Assembly (NCBI GenBank): GCA_902763885.1
Contig: CACWTU010000008.1
Coordinates: 1-64,000, forward strand
Length of the DNA stretch: 64,000 bases
Direction of reading: 5' to 3'
DNA from: an uncultured Bacteroidales bacterium
Lineage (GTDB): Bacteria > Bacteroidota > Bacteroidia > Bacteroidales > Bacteroidaceae
Part shown: positions 52,199 to 60,350 of the stretch, one piece after another
How positions within the stretch are numbered: position 1 is the stretch's first letter
How the letters are laid out: each line of letters begins with the position of its first letter
Translations under genes and position numbers: made by a program
The notes under the pieces: generated by a model
Database searches by the model: none
What the model was told of the DNA's origin: nothing
What the model saw: only the letters and a program-made list of their open reading frames with translations

Positions 52199-52230
52199 AA
52201 AAAAAGAACCCGAATCATTGATCCGGGCTC
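52199..52230 (-). terminator. Attenuator terminator of the aro operon
   Basis: On the minus strand GAGCCCGGATCA pairs with TGATTCGGGTTC (12 bp with two G-U pairs) and is followed by seven T. It stands between the leader peptide and aroF, so in its folded form it would stop transcription before the operon. Its first half (GCCCGG) can pair instead with CCGGGT at the end of the leader-peptide frame, giving a competing anti-terminator. Confidence 0.85.
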
Positions 52231-52263
52231 TCTGTTATTTATCATTTGTAGGCATACAACAAA

Positions 52264-52323
52264 TTACCCGGCATATTGTCTGGTAAACCAAAAGTAATAG
52301 AAGTATGCGTTAGTTGATCTCAT
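52264..52323 (-). CDS. Aromatic-rich leader peptide (attenuation sensor)
   Basis: A 19-residue frame, ATG to TAA, containing YFYYFWF plus one more Tyr: eight aromatic residues in 19. It begins about 9 bases after a TACCTTTG -7 element and ends in CCGGGTAA, which contains the proposed anti-terminator strand. Ribosomes slowed at the Tyr/Phe/Trp codons would leave that strand free to pair with the terminator; normal translation to the stop would cover it. This is the logic of classic trp/phe/his attenuators, here reading all three aromatic amino acids. Confidence 0.88.
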   Translation of the reverse strand: MRSTNAYFYYFWFTRQYAG

Positions 52324-52331
52324 ATCGGCCG

Positions 52332-52364
52332 CAAAGGTATGTAACATTTCAAGTCATTGTTACA
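52332..52364 (-). promoter_or_regulatory. aro operon -7 element with overlapping dyad
   Basis: Minus strand TACCTTTG (52339-52332) fits the -7 consensus; no good -33 box is seen 19-21 bases upstream. Directly next to it, 52340-52364 forms a perfect 7-bp dyad TGTAACA-N11-TGTTACA, placed where a repressor or activator would contact the promoter. Confidence 0.55.
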
Positions 52365-52524
52365 CTATATCCTTTTTTTAACATTTTTCGGCATATGCCG
52401 GGGAATGGACATTAATACACAAAAAACAACAATCCTCCTACCTTTTACTTTACTTGTTGACTTGCAAAAGATAAGATGAAACATAAAATGTCACGGATAT
52501 GATCCGATCTATTCTCCGTTTAAT

Positions 52525-52599
52525 TTAGTTGCTGTCAGAAATATCGCGAAAAAGTACGAATGCAACAACTGCTGTAATAACCAGGACTATTGTAACCAT
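52525..52599 (-). CDS. Possible 24-residue hydrophobic peptide
   Basis: ATG to TAA encodes MVTIVLVITAVVAFVLF followed by a polar tail (RDISDSN), the form of a single-helix small membrane protein. No clear promoter or ribosome-binding site is seen. It may be chance in AT-rich DNA. The surrounding region contains no larger gene. Confidence 0.3.
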   Translation of the reverse strand: MVTIVLVITAVVAFVLFRDISDSN

Positions 52600-52712
52600 T
52601 AGATTAGTGAAATTTGCGCCGCGAAGATAATACAAGCCGAGCGAAAAACAAAATAAGCTGGCTCATTTTTTTCAGTGGCCCAAAGGCCCTTTTGGGTCAC
52701 TTTGGGTCACGA

Positions 52713-52744
52713 TTTGCCTGATTGGAGGATTTATCATACCTTTG
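52713..52744 (+). promoter_or_regulatory. ettA promoter
   Basis: TTTG (52713-52716), 20-base spacer, TACCTTTG (52737-52744), a full match to the Bacteroidota consensus. The ATG follows 30 bases later. Confidence 0.85.
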
Positions 52745-52774
52745 GTTTGTTTTTCAAATTAAGCAAATAGATTA

Positions 52775-54469
52775 ATGGCACAGACAACAGCAGATGACAA
52801 GAAAATCATCTTCTCAATGGTGGGGGTGAGCAAGCAGTTCCAGAACAACAAGCAGGTTCTCAAGGATATATACCTTAGTTTCTTTTACGGCGCCAAGATT
52901 GGTATCATCGGCCTTAACGGTAGCGGTAAGTCAACACTGCTCAAGATTATAGCAGGTATTGAAAAGAGCTATCAGGGGCAGGTGGTGTTCAGTCCCGGTT
53001 ACAGCGTGGGCTATCTGCCGCAGGAGCCTCAGTTGGACCCTGACAAGACCGTCAAGGAGGTTGTGATGGAGGGTGTTCAGCAGATATATGATACCCTTAA
53101 GGAGTATGATGAGGTGAACCATAAGTTTGAGCTCCCCGAGTACTACGAGGACCAGGATAAGATGGATGCCCTTATGGCCCGCCAGGCTGAACTGCAGGAT
53201 ATGATTGATGCTACCGATGCATGGAACATAGACAACCGTTTGGAGCAGGCTATGGATGCTCTACGTTGTCCGCCCGAGGACCAGAAGACAGGTGTGCTGT
53301 CAGGTGGTGAGCGCCGCCGCGTGGCATTGTGCCGCCTGTTGTTGCAGCAGCCCGATATTCTGCTGCTGGATGAGCCTACCAACCATCTGGATGCTGAGAG
53401 CATACAGTGGCTGGAACAGCATCTGAACCAATATGCAGGTACGGTTATTGCCGTTACTCATGACCGATACTTCCTGGATAACGTGGCCGGCTGGATTCTG
53501 GAGCTTGACCGCGGTGAGGGTATTCCATGGAAGGGCAACTACTCAAGCTGGCTGGAGCAGAAATCACAGCGTCTGGCTCTTGAGGAGAAGCAGGCTTCAA
53601 AGCGCCGCAAGACTCTGGAGCGTGAGTTGGAGTGGGTACGCATGGCACCCAAGGCCCGTCAGGCCAAGGGAAAGGCCCGTCTGAACTCTTATGACAAGCT
53701 GATGAATGAGGATGTCAAGGCTAAGGAGGAGAAACTGGAGATATTCATCCCCAATGGTCCGCGTCTGGGTAACAAGGTTATCGAGGCCAAGGGCGTTGCA
53801 AAGGCGTTCGGTGACAAGCTGTTGTTTGATGACCTGAACTTCTCACTGCCGCCAAACGGCATTGTCGGTGTCATCGGCCCCAATGGTGCCGGTAAGACTA
53901 CTCTGTTCCGCCTGATAATGGGTCTTGAAAAAGTTGACAAGGGTACGTTTGAGATAGGTGAGACCGTAAAAATCGCATATGTTGACCAGCAGCACAAGGA
54001 TATCGACCCTGAAAAGAGTGTGTATCAGGTGGTGAGCGGCGGCAACGAGATTATCCGCATGGGCGGCCGTGACATCAACGCCCGCGCATATCTGGGCCGG
54101 TTCAACTTTACCGGCGCTGACCAGGAGAAGAAATGCGGCGTGCTGTCAGGTGGTGAGCGAAACCGCTTGCAGCTGGCTATGGCACTCAAGGAGGAGGGTA
54201 ACGTCCTGCTGCTTGATGAGCCTACCAATGACATTGATGTGAACACCCTGCGTGCCCTTGAGGAAGGTCTGGATGACTTTGCAGGCTGCGCTGTCGTGGT
54301 AAGCCACGACCGTTGGTTCCTGGACCGCATCTGCACCCACATCCTCTCATTTGAGGGAGACAGCAAGGTGGTCTTCTATGAGGGCTCTTACTCGGAGTAT
54401 GAGGACTACAAAATAAAGCAATTAGGATACCAAGAACCCAAGCGTATACATTATCGCAAGCTACAATAA
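52775..54469 (+). CDS. ettA: ABC-F translational throttle EttA
   Basis: 564 residues, the EttA length. Walker A motifs GLNGSGKST and GPNGAGKTT, signatures LSGGERRR and LSGGERNR, LLLDEPTNHLDAES and LLLDEPTNDIDVNT, and the EttA-type linker with RELEWVRMAPKARQAKGKARL. EttA binds the ribosomal E site and couples translation to the ATP/ADP ratio. Its TAA stop is the outermost triplet of a 33-bp-arm palindrome. Confidence 0.93.
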   Translation: MAQTTADDKKIIFSMVGVSKQFQNNKQVLKDIYLSFFYGAKIGIIGLNGSGKSTLLKIIAGIEKSYQGQVVFSPGYSVGYLPQEPQLDPDKTVKEVVMEGVQQIYDTLKEYDEVNHKFELPEYYEDQDKMDALMARQAELQDMIDATDAWNIDNRLEQAMDALRCPPEDQKTGVLSGGERRRVALCRLLLQQPDILLLDEPTNHLDAESIQWLEQHLNQYAGTVIAVTHDRYFLDNVAGWILELDRGEGIPWKGNYSSWLEQKSQRLALEEKQASKRRKTLERELEWVRMAPKARQAKGKARLNSYDKLMNEDVKAKEEKLEIFIPNGPRLGNKVIEAKGVAKAFGDKLLFDDLNFSLPPNGIVGVIGPNGAGKTTLFRLIMGLEKVDKGTFEIGETVKIAYVDQQHKDIDPEKSVYQVVSGGNEIIRMGGRDINARAYLGRFNFTGADQEKKCGVLSGGERNRLQLAMALKEEGNVLLLDEPTNDIDVNTLRALEEGLDDFAGCAVVVSHDRWFLDRICTHILSFEGDSKVVFYEGSYSEYEDYKIKQLGYQEPKRIHYRKLQ

Positions 54470-54548
54470 ATGTACCATTGGGGTCTGTCCCCTTTGGTAT
54501 CATTTTCAAAAAGAGTACCAAAGGGGACAGACCCCAATGGTACATTTA
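54467..54548. repeat. Perfect 33-bp-arm palindrome beginning with the ettA stop codon
   Basis: Arms 54467-54499 and 54516-54548 are perfect complements around a 16-base loop. The first three bases TAA are the ettA stop. The core reads CAAAGGGGACAGACCCC. It will also act as a strong terminator for ettA. Confidence 0.9.
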
Positions 54549-54692
54549 GCCAGGGTTCCGAATCTGTTCAATTTTGTTTCATCGGGAAATATATGCATAC
54601 AAAGTAAAACAGATTCTTAAAAAAGATGCTTATCTTTGACGTGACTATGAAGTGGTCATTAATTTTTACAATCAATAATTCCTTGTTCAATT

Positions 54693-55907
54693 ATGAAAAA
54701 AGTATTCAATTCTTTGCTTGCACTGTCTGCAGTGGCAGTAATGGGGTGTTCAGGTTCAGCATCATTATCACCAGGTGAAATTGATGTTTTGACAGATTCA
54801 AAAATCTATGATGAGGGTGACCTTACCGAAATTGCCTGTGATTTCGTTGTAAAACCTCTTAAATCAGATGAGCCGTTGGATGGTATCGGCGGCATAAAGT
54901 TCTGGGGTGACAAGGCTTTTGCCCGTTCCAATGACAATCAGAAGTTACTCTGTTTTGACAATTACAATCTTTATGCAGTGCTGAACAAACTGGGGCGCGG
55001 TCCTGGTGAGTATACCTATCTGAGTGATTTTTCATACGATGCAAAAGATAACCTTATCTATATAGGTAATGATTCGCTCATCTGTGTATATGATGCCGAG
55101 ACAATGAAGTTTATACGTAAACAGTTTGTCACTTTTGATATCCAGAATCTTCTGAATGTGGGAGACAAGATGCTGTATTACGGATTCTATATTGATGAGT
55201 CCAGAAAACTTGATGCGCTTGAAGGTTACAACGCCACCGAGTCTGTGATTCTGACCGATAGGGGCGAGTGGGATATTGAGAACCACTCAACCATTCTTAA
55301 TCAGCACAGTTATTATCACAGGACAATATTTGGCTTTCCTCAGGTCTTCTATGTCAATCCCAAGAACATGTCATTCTGTCTTCCCGGTTATGTAAACAGG
55401 ATAGTCACTTTTGATAATGATTCAACAACTGATGTATATCGGTTCATGTTGGCCTCAAATGACAGTGAGATCCTGGAAAAATATATGAAAGAAGAATCAT
55501 TTGATGATATTTCTACTCAGGATTTAAATAGTGATTATATAAAATTGCTGATAAATGGTCCTTATCTGGAGAATATTTACAATATCATTGTTGATAAGAA
55601 CACGATAAGTTTCAGAGTGAATTTTTACCCTAAGGGATTGGTTGGTGAAGAAGGGGTTACTCTTTTATATTGGGTTCATAATGAATCAGGAACCAAAGCA
55701 TACAAGTCTTTGCGCATACCTGGCCTGGCTATGGATATAGAGCCCACAGGATGTCATGATAACCGTAATGTGGCTATCATTGAGAATCTGGGTGAGGATG
55801 CCATTGATGAGAACGCCAAGATGTCACCTTTAGCACAGCAAATCATTGATGAGCTCAAGAAGCAGAATGATGATAATCCTGTTTTGTTAGAGTTCCGATT
55901 CAAATAA
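54693..55907 (+). CDS. 6-bladed beta-propeller lipoprotein
   Basis: 404 residues with a lipoprotein signal (lipobox VMGC). The propeller family motif LGRGPGEYTYLSDFSYD is near residue 96, followed by repeated beta-blade patterns and a C-terminal helix ending NPVLLEFRFK. This is the Bacteroidales 6-bladed propeller family, of unknown function, surface or periplasmic. A paralogue is at 61037-62191. A TATCTTTG -7-like element lies at 54631-54638. A palindromic repeat begins seven bases after the stop. Confidence 0.85.
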   Translation: MKKVFNSLLALSAVAVMGCSGSASLSPGEIDVLTDSKIYDEGDLTEIACDFVVKPLKSDEPLDGIGGIKFWGDKAFARSNDNQKLLCFDNYNLYAVLNKLGRGPGEYTYLSDFSYDAKDNLIYIGNDSLICVYDAETMKFIRKQFVTFDIQNLLNVGDKMLYYGFYIDESRKLDALEGYNATESVILTDRGEWDIENHSTILNQHSYYHRTIFGFPQVFYVNPKNMSFCLPGYVNRIVTFDNDSTTDVYRFMLASNDSEILEKYMKEESFDDISTQDLNSDYIKLLINGPYLENIYNIIVDKNTISFRVNFYPKGLVGEEGVTLLYWVHNESGTKAYKSLRIPGLAMDIEPTGCHDNRNVAIIENLGEDAIDENAKMSPLAQQIIDELKKQNDDNPVLLEFRFK

Positions 55908-55913
55908 ACTCTC

Positions 55914-55973
55914 CGCAAAGGGGACGGTTCTGTTCGCGTTAGGGACGGTTCTGTTCGCGAACAGAACCGTCCC
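55914..55973. repeat. Palindromic repeat, one and a half copies, supplying the NUDIX C-terminus
   Basis: A half copy (GGGACGGTTCTGTTCGCG, 55921-55938) is followed by a perfect 32-bp palindrome (55942-55973, centre TTCGCGAA). On the minus strand the NUDIX reading frame runs through the palindrome and stops at TAA (55941-55939) in the junction. Confidence 0.9.
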
Positions 55974-56478
55974 CGGTGAGAAAGAAGCGGCGGAACTCGG
56001 ATTCAAAGTTTGGTGTAAGGATGTCCTTTCCAAGGGCATCCTTTATTTCTTGCATGGTCCAGAAACGGCCGCCGTCAAGTTCATCGGCACTGGGATTTAC
56101 AGGGCCGTCATAGACGGTCTTGAAAACGTTGACCAGCTCTTTTTCAACCTTGCTTTCAAATACGTAGTGTCCCATAGAGACGGGATTCTCAACGCTGATG
56201 CCCAGCTCTTCCATTACCTCACGCCTGAAAGCCTGCTCAACGGTCTCTCCGTATGAGATGTGGCCTCCTACGGCGGTGTCCCACTTGCCGGGCTGGATGG
56301 GCTTCCAGTCAGGGCGGCGCTGCAGATAGAGTTCTCCCTTGGAGTTGAACAGGTGCAGATGTACTACGGGATGCAGAACCTTACGGCCGTCATGGGCCTC
56401 ACCGCGCAGTATCTTGCCCAACACGTTTCCATCCTCATCAACTATGGGAAAGAGTTCGTTGTTGTTATCAGAGTTCAT
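55939..56478 (-). CDS. NUDIX hydrolase with repeat-derived C-terminal tail
   Basis: About 179 residues from the ATG at 56478, which overlaps the nitrilase stop by 11 bases. The Nudix box is GGHISYGETVEQAFRREVMEELG. The lead-in LFPIVDEDGNVLGKILRGEAH is that of IPP-isomerase-like/YfcD NUDIX enzymes, which hydrolyse nucleoside or isoprenoid diphosphates. The last 12 residues (TGDGSVREQNRP) are encoded by the palindromic repeat and are identical to the tail of the SprT-like protein at 60351. Confidence 0.88.
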   Translation of the reverse strand: MNSDNNNELFPIVDEDGNVLGKILRGEAHDGRKVLHPVVHLHLFNSKGELYLQRRPDWKPIQPGKWDTAVGGHISYGETVEQAFRREVMEELGISVENPVSMGHYVFESKVEKELVNVFKTVYDGPVNPSADELDGGRFWTMQEIKDALGKDILTPNFESEFRRFFLTGDGSVREQNRP

Positions 56479-57223
56479 TCTTGTCAGCGTCTTGAAGTAC
56501 GGGGAATTTGGCGCGGAAGCGTGCAAGACGCTCCATGTCAAGGTCTGCAGAGAGCATCTGCGGACGTTCATCGGTCTGGATGAGGGTCTCTCCGTAGGGA
56601 GTGATGATGGCACTGTGACCGGGGTAGAAACCAAAATCGTCACTGCCTGCGCGGTTTACTCCGATGGCATAGCACTGGTTCTCAATGGCGCGGGCGCGGA
56701 GTAGGGTGTCCCAGGCCAGAATGCGCTTATCGGGCCAGTTGGCGGGATAGAAAACGGCATCGTAGTCATCACGGTTGCGGCTGAATGTGGGGAACCGCAG
56801 GTCATAGCAGATGAGCAACAGTATTCTCAGACCTCTGAAACTGACCACAACACGGTCTGAGCCGGCTGTAAAATGCTCAGCCTCACCGGAGTATGTAAAT
56901 AAATGGTGCTTGTCATAACAGGTCATTGTGCCGTCAGGCATGGCAAAGCAGAGACGGTTATAAATGCTGCCGTTTTCTGTTACGGGCAGTGTACCGCAGA
57001 TAGCAGCATTAAGTTTTGATGCCTTGTCCTGCAGCCAGTTAACGATAGGGCCGTCCATAGTCTGGACCACGTCTGCGGGGTCAATATATTGTCCGGTAGC
57101 GAACATCTCCGGTAAAACATATATGTCTGCACCGCATCCGCCACCTATTATCTGATCCAGATCTGTAAGGTTTTGTTTCCAGTTACCTTTCTCCGGGGCA
57201 TTTTGTACTATTGAGATTTTCAT
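56468..57223 (-). CDS. Nitrilase-family amidohydrolase (omega-amidase-like)
   Basis: 251 residues. Catalytic triad regions: Glu in LPEMFATG, Lys in YDKHHLFTY, Cys in LLICYDLRFP. Length and motifs fit the YafV/NIT2 omega-amidase branch, which removes alpha-ketoglutaramate or related amides. Co-translated with the NUDIX gene; the VanX-like gene lies 15 bases upstream. Confidence 0.88.
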   Translation of the reverse strand: MKISIVQNAPEKGNWKQNLTDLDQIIGGGCGADIYVLPEMFATGQYIDPADVVQTMDGPIVNWLQDKASKLNAAICGTLPVTENGSIYNRLCFAMPDGTMTCYDKHHLFTYSGEAEHFTAGSDRVVVSFRGLRILLLICYDLRFPTFSRNRDDYDAVFYPANWPDKRILAWDTLLRARAIENQCYAIGVNRAGSDDFGFYPGHSAIITPYGETLIQTDERPQMLSADLDMERLARFRAKFPVLQDADKNEL

Positions 57224-57238
57224 TAGAGGATAGTGTCG

Positions 57239-57973
57239 TTATTTTGTAAGTTGCTTGACAGGGAATGTGAAATATGTATTGGGGTAGGGTTCATCCTTGA
57301 GCGTAAAATGCCACCATTCACTGTCAAGTGCTTTGAATCCGTGACTTATCATTGCTGTGCGCAGAATCATTCTGTTGCAGAACTGCTCCTCAGTAAGTTC
57401 TCCGCCTGTATATGTCTGGGTTGTGGGGTCTCCGCAGTAATCGGGGTGGCTCTCATGACCGAACCAGTCAAATGTTCCGCCCATATCAACTTCTTTCTCC
57501 AAATTCATGTCAAACAGCGTAAGGTCCACGGTTGATCCGCGCGTGTGGCCTGATTTTTCCATGATATATTCCTGCTCAAACAGAACGGATTTGTCAAGGT
57601 TGGGGTAGAAATATTTTTTCATGCGTGTATCCGTAATATCGGCAGCCCAACGGACAAAGTGATCTACTGCACATTGCGGACGGTATGCATCAAATATCTT
57701 GATCCGATAGCCTTGACGTATAAGGTCATCGCTGACGGCCTTAAGGCTGTCTGCTGCACGGCGAGTCAAAAGGGCTGTAGGTTCCAGATATCCGTCAATC
57801 CTTTGACCTACAAAGTTATAAGTTCCAAAATATCTGATTTCTAGGATTGCATCGGGAATCACGTCTGTGAGCGTTACAAAACCGCTGGAATCAGATGATG
57901 CGTTATTGTGTGAGCATGAGGTTATTGTGAGCCCGATTGCTATGAAAACAGATAGTAAATGTTTTACTTTCAT
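57239..57973 (-). CDS. VanX/DdpX-like D-Ala-D-Ala dipeptidase, lipoprotein
   Basis: About 244 residues from the ATG at 57973 (lipobox ITSC). Peptidase M15D signatures: FDAYRPQCAVDHF, the zinc ligands in SGHTRGSTVDLTL (His and Asp) and EWWHF (Glu, His). Cleaves D-Ala-D-Ala; without vanH/vanA neighbours a cell-wall recycling role is more likely than vancomycin resistance. Confidence 0.88.
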   Translation of the reverse strand: MKVKHLLSVFIAIGLTITSCSHNNASSDSSGFVTLTDVIPDAILEIRYFGTYNFVGQRIDGYLEPTALLTRRAADSLKAVSDDLIRQGYRIKIFDAYRPQCAVDHFVRWAADITDTRMKKYFYPNLDKSVLFEQEYIMEKSGHTRGSTVDLTLFDMNLEKEVDMGGTFDWFGHESHPDYCGDPTTQTYTGGELTEEQFCNRMILRTAMISHGFKALDSEWWHFTLKDEPYPNTYFTFPVKQLTK

Positions 57974-57998
57974 AAGTAACATTTTATGATTTGCAAAA

Positions 57999-58217
57999 TT
58001 ACTTTATTTCCAGATTCATATCCTCTGTATTGCTGTGAATGTTCAGTTGATTCATGCTGGCCACATGTTGCTCTTCAGCATCCGATATAACTGATTCATA
58101 GCCGGTCAGGGCCGCAAACGGCGAGAACTGTGCCGCCCGGTTGTAGAGCGGCATAGGCTTATGTATGGCCGATGTATGGTGCGGCATCTCCAGAATATCC
58201 TCGTATCTCTTATCCAT
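57999..58217 (-). CDS. YolD-like small protein paired with a Y-family polymerase
   Basis: About 72 residues. MPLYNRAAQFSPFAALTGYE is the core of YolD-like proteins, which in Firmicutes sit beside UvrX-type polymerases. It starts 10 bases after the polymerase stop. YolD-like proteins are thought to act like UmuD-type partners, but this is not proven. The ATG at 58217 is preferred over the TTG at 58223. Confidence 0.8.
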   Translation of the reverse strand: MDKRYEDILEMPHHTSAIHKPMPLYNRAAQFSPFAALTGYESVISDAEEQHVASMNQLNIHSNTEDMNLEIK

Positions 58218-58227
58218 CGTCAATTAT

Positions 58228-59697
58228 TTACGCCTTATGTCCTCCCACCTGCTTGTTCCGTTCCCGAGCCGTAGAGCCCTCCTCAAAATTCATCCCCCTC
58301 AATATTGAGTTCTTGCCATATTTGTTACGTATGGCCAGCACCGCCTCCTGACGGCGCCGCTCACGCCCGTCAGTGGGCGCGTTCTCACCAAACATATCCA
58401 GTTGTCGAGGCTGGGCATCGGCCTCATGGATTACATTCTGTGCCGTCACATTGAGCCTGCGTACTGTAAGCTTGGGGTTGACAATGCGGTTATACAGTTT
58501 TGTGACAGCCTTAAGTATGTATTCTGATGATGACGTATGCCCGTTCAGGTCAACTGAGCCGTGGGCCGGCTTGGGTACCTTCCGGCCGTAATAATCGGTT
58601 GCTACGGGGCCCTCATACTCTATGCCGGGCTGCTCCAGATTGCCGGAATCATAACTTATGTAGAGGGTTATTCGGTCGGTGACAAGACGTTTGCTGACAA
58701 GGTCAAACACCAGGGAGTCTGTCATCTCCTTGGCTATGAGGCGTCCTTTCTTGAAATCATACGGCTCAGACAATACCTGGCCGGAGCTGATGCTGTTTAC
58801 CTGTGGCTTGTAGGCCTTTATATCTGCCATAGTGCAGGGCTCCCATCCCCAGGCGTGGTCAATGATGAGCTCTGCATTTACTCCAAACAGACTGTACAGT
58901 TGCTCTTCCCACTGCGGATATGTGGAGTAGAGGGCAACATCGCCCATGGTGCGCATGCCGTAGCTCTCAAGCTTGGCTGCTATTCCACGCCCTATGCGCC
59001 AGAAATCTGTGAGCGGGCGGTGATTCCACAGCTGCCGGCGGTAGCTCATCTCATCAAGTTCAGCTATGCGCACGCCGTCCTTATCGGCTTCAGTATGCTT
59101 GGCCACTATATCCATTGCCACTTTGGCCAAATAGAGGTTGGTGCCGATGCCAGCCGTAGCTGTAATGTTTGTTTCAGAGAGCACATCGCTTATCATTAGT
59201 CTGGTGAGTTCATGGGCGGAACACTTGCGTATCCTGAGATAATCCGTCAGGTCTATGAATACCTCATCTATTGAATATACATGAATATCCTCTGGCGCTA
59301 CATATCTGAGGTAAATGGAGTATATCTTGCTGCTTACCTGCATGTAAAGGGCCATCCGGGGTGGGGCGGTGATGTAACCTAGTGCAACGGTAGGGTCAGA
59401 CAGAACCTTAAGGTTGTCGCTTGAAGGCTCGCCAAGTTTATGGCCAGGGGCATTACGGCGGCGTTCCTCATTAATCTGACGTACGCGCTGCACCACCTCA
59501 AAAAGGCGTGCGCGGCCACCTATGCCGTATGTCTTGAGTGACGGTGATACAGCCAGGCAGATGGTCTTGTCAGTGCGTGAGGCATCGGCCACCACAAGAT
59601 TGGTGGTAAGCGGATCAAGATCCCGCTCAGCGCATTCTACTGATGCATAGAATGATTTGAGGTCAATAGCCGCGTATATCCTGCCCTTGTTCTCCAT
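58228..59697 (-). CDS. Y-family (UvrX/DinB-type) DNA polymerase
   Basis: 489 residues. Catalytic motifs AAIDLKSFYASVEC and YSIDEVFIDLT provide the acidic residues; ATAGIGTNLYLAKVAMDI is the helix-hairpin-helix region. The C-terminal part with LDMF is typical of the UvrX/YqjW branch, and a likely beta-clamp motif is QLDMF. Carries out error-prone translesion synthesis. Pairing with a YolD-like gene is a Firmicutes arrangement. Confidence 0.9.
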   Translation of the reverse strand: MENKGRIYAAIDLKSFYASVECAERDLDPLTTNLVVADASRTDKTICLAVSPSLKTYGIGGRARLFEVVQRVRQINEERRRNAPGHKLGEPSSDNLKVLSDPTVALGYITAPPRMALYMQVSSKIYSIYLRYVAPEDIHVYSIDEVFIDLTDYLRIRKCSAHELTRLMISDVLSETNITATAGIGTNLYLAKVAMDIVAKHTEADKDGVRIAELDEMSYRRQLWNHRPLTDFWRIGRGIAAKLESYGMRTMGDVALYSTYPQWEEQLYSLFGVNAELIIDHAWGWEPCTMADIKAYKPQVNSISSGQVLSEPYDFKKGRLIAKEMTDSLVFDLVSKRLVTDRITLYISYDSGNLEQPGIEYEGPVATDYYGRKVPKPAHGSVDLNGHTSSSEYILKAVTKLYNRIVNPKLTVRRLNVTAQNVIHEADAQPRQLDMFGENAPTDGRERRRQEAVLAIRNKYGKNSILRGMNFEEGSTARERNKQVGGHKA

Positions 59698-59759
59698 ACT
59701 ACAAAAATAGGTTTATTTTCACTCATTTCTTACTATTTCGCTATTTTTGCCATAATCAA
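59698..59759. promoter_or_regulatory. Divergent promoter region
   Basis: Between the polymerase (minus) and GNAT (plus) starts, TATTTTTG -7-like elements occur in both orientations: 59709-59702 on minus and 59742-59749 on plus. No good -33 boxes and no LexA-like box are seen. Confidence 0.4.
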
Positions 59760-60308
59760 ATGAGCGGACAGATTTCATTAAGGAAAGCTACGGCGGATGA
59801 TGCGCGGTTCATAGCTGAGAATGTGCTGCGTGCGCTCCACATTGAGGAGGCAAATGAGCAGCATATTGAGCATCTGGCTGGAATATGCCGCCGTGAAGAT
59901 ACCCTCTACAGCTGGTGTAACGCTACTATTGCACTTTATGATGATGTTCCTGCCGGCCTGATGGTTGCATATGACGGGGCCCGATACAGCAGGATGCGTA
60001 ACATCACATTTCCCATGATCCGGATGTATGTTGGTGATGATTACGCCAATATGGACGATGAAGCCCGCCCTGGTGAATATTATCTGGACTCACTTGCCGT
60101 CCTGCCCCAATATCGCCATAAGGGGATAGCATCTGCATTAATTAAGGAGATGCTCCGTATGCGTGATGAATCCGGCATTCCACTGGCCACAATAGCCGTT
60201 GACCCTGACAATGACACCGCTTACAGTCTCTATACCCATCTGGGTTTCCGTCACGACGGTCAGATAACCGTATTCAGCACCACCTATCATCGGCTGGTCT
60301 GTCTCTAG
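59760..60308 (+). CDS. GNAT-family N-acetyltransferase
   Basis: 182 residues. Typical GNAT layout: start TADDARFIAENVLRAL, acetyl-CoA loop LAVLPQYRHKGIASALIKEML (Q/R-x-x-G-x-A equivalent) and AYSLYTHLGFRHDG near the end. Substrate unknown; single-domain, probably small-molecule or protein N-acetylation. SprT-like gene follows 42 bases later. Confidence 0.85.
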   Translation: MSGQISLRKATADDARFIAENVLRALHIEEANEQHIEHLAGICRREDTLYSWCNATIALYDDVPAGLMVAYDGARYSRMRNITFPMIRMYVGDDYANMDDEARPGEYYLDSLAVLPQYRHKGIASALIKEMLRMRDESGIPLATIAVDPDNDTAYSLYTHLGFRHDGQITVFSTTYHRLVCL

Positions 60309-60350
60309 TGCGATTTATTTGCTACCTTTATACCCTGTTGTTGCAATTTG

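Larger units (their letters stand above)
52163..52774. other. 612-base control region between the aro operon and ettA
   Basis: On the minus strand it contains, from the aroF side outwards, the attenuator terminator, the leader peptide, a -7 element and a dyad operator. Next come about 150 AT-rich bases with the palindrome CGGCATATGCCG, a possible 24-residue peptide gene, and a partial palindrome near 52675-52700. The plus-strand promoter of ettA closes the region. Confidence 0.8.

Noticed and set aside
57239-57973. Vancomycin-resistance gene vanX
   Set aside because: No vanH, vanA, vanR or vanS nearby, and a lipoprotein signal; more likely a general dipeptidase.
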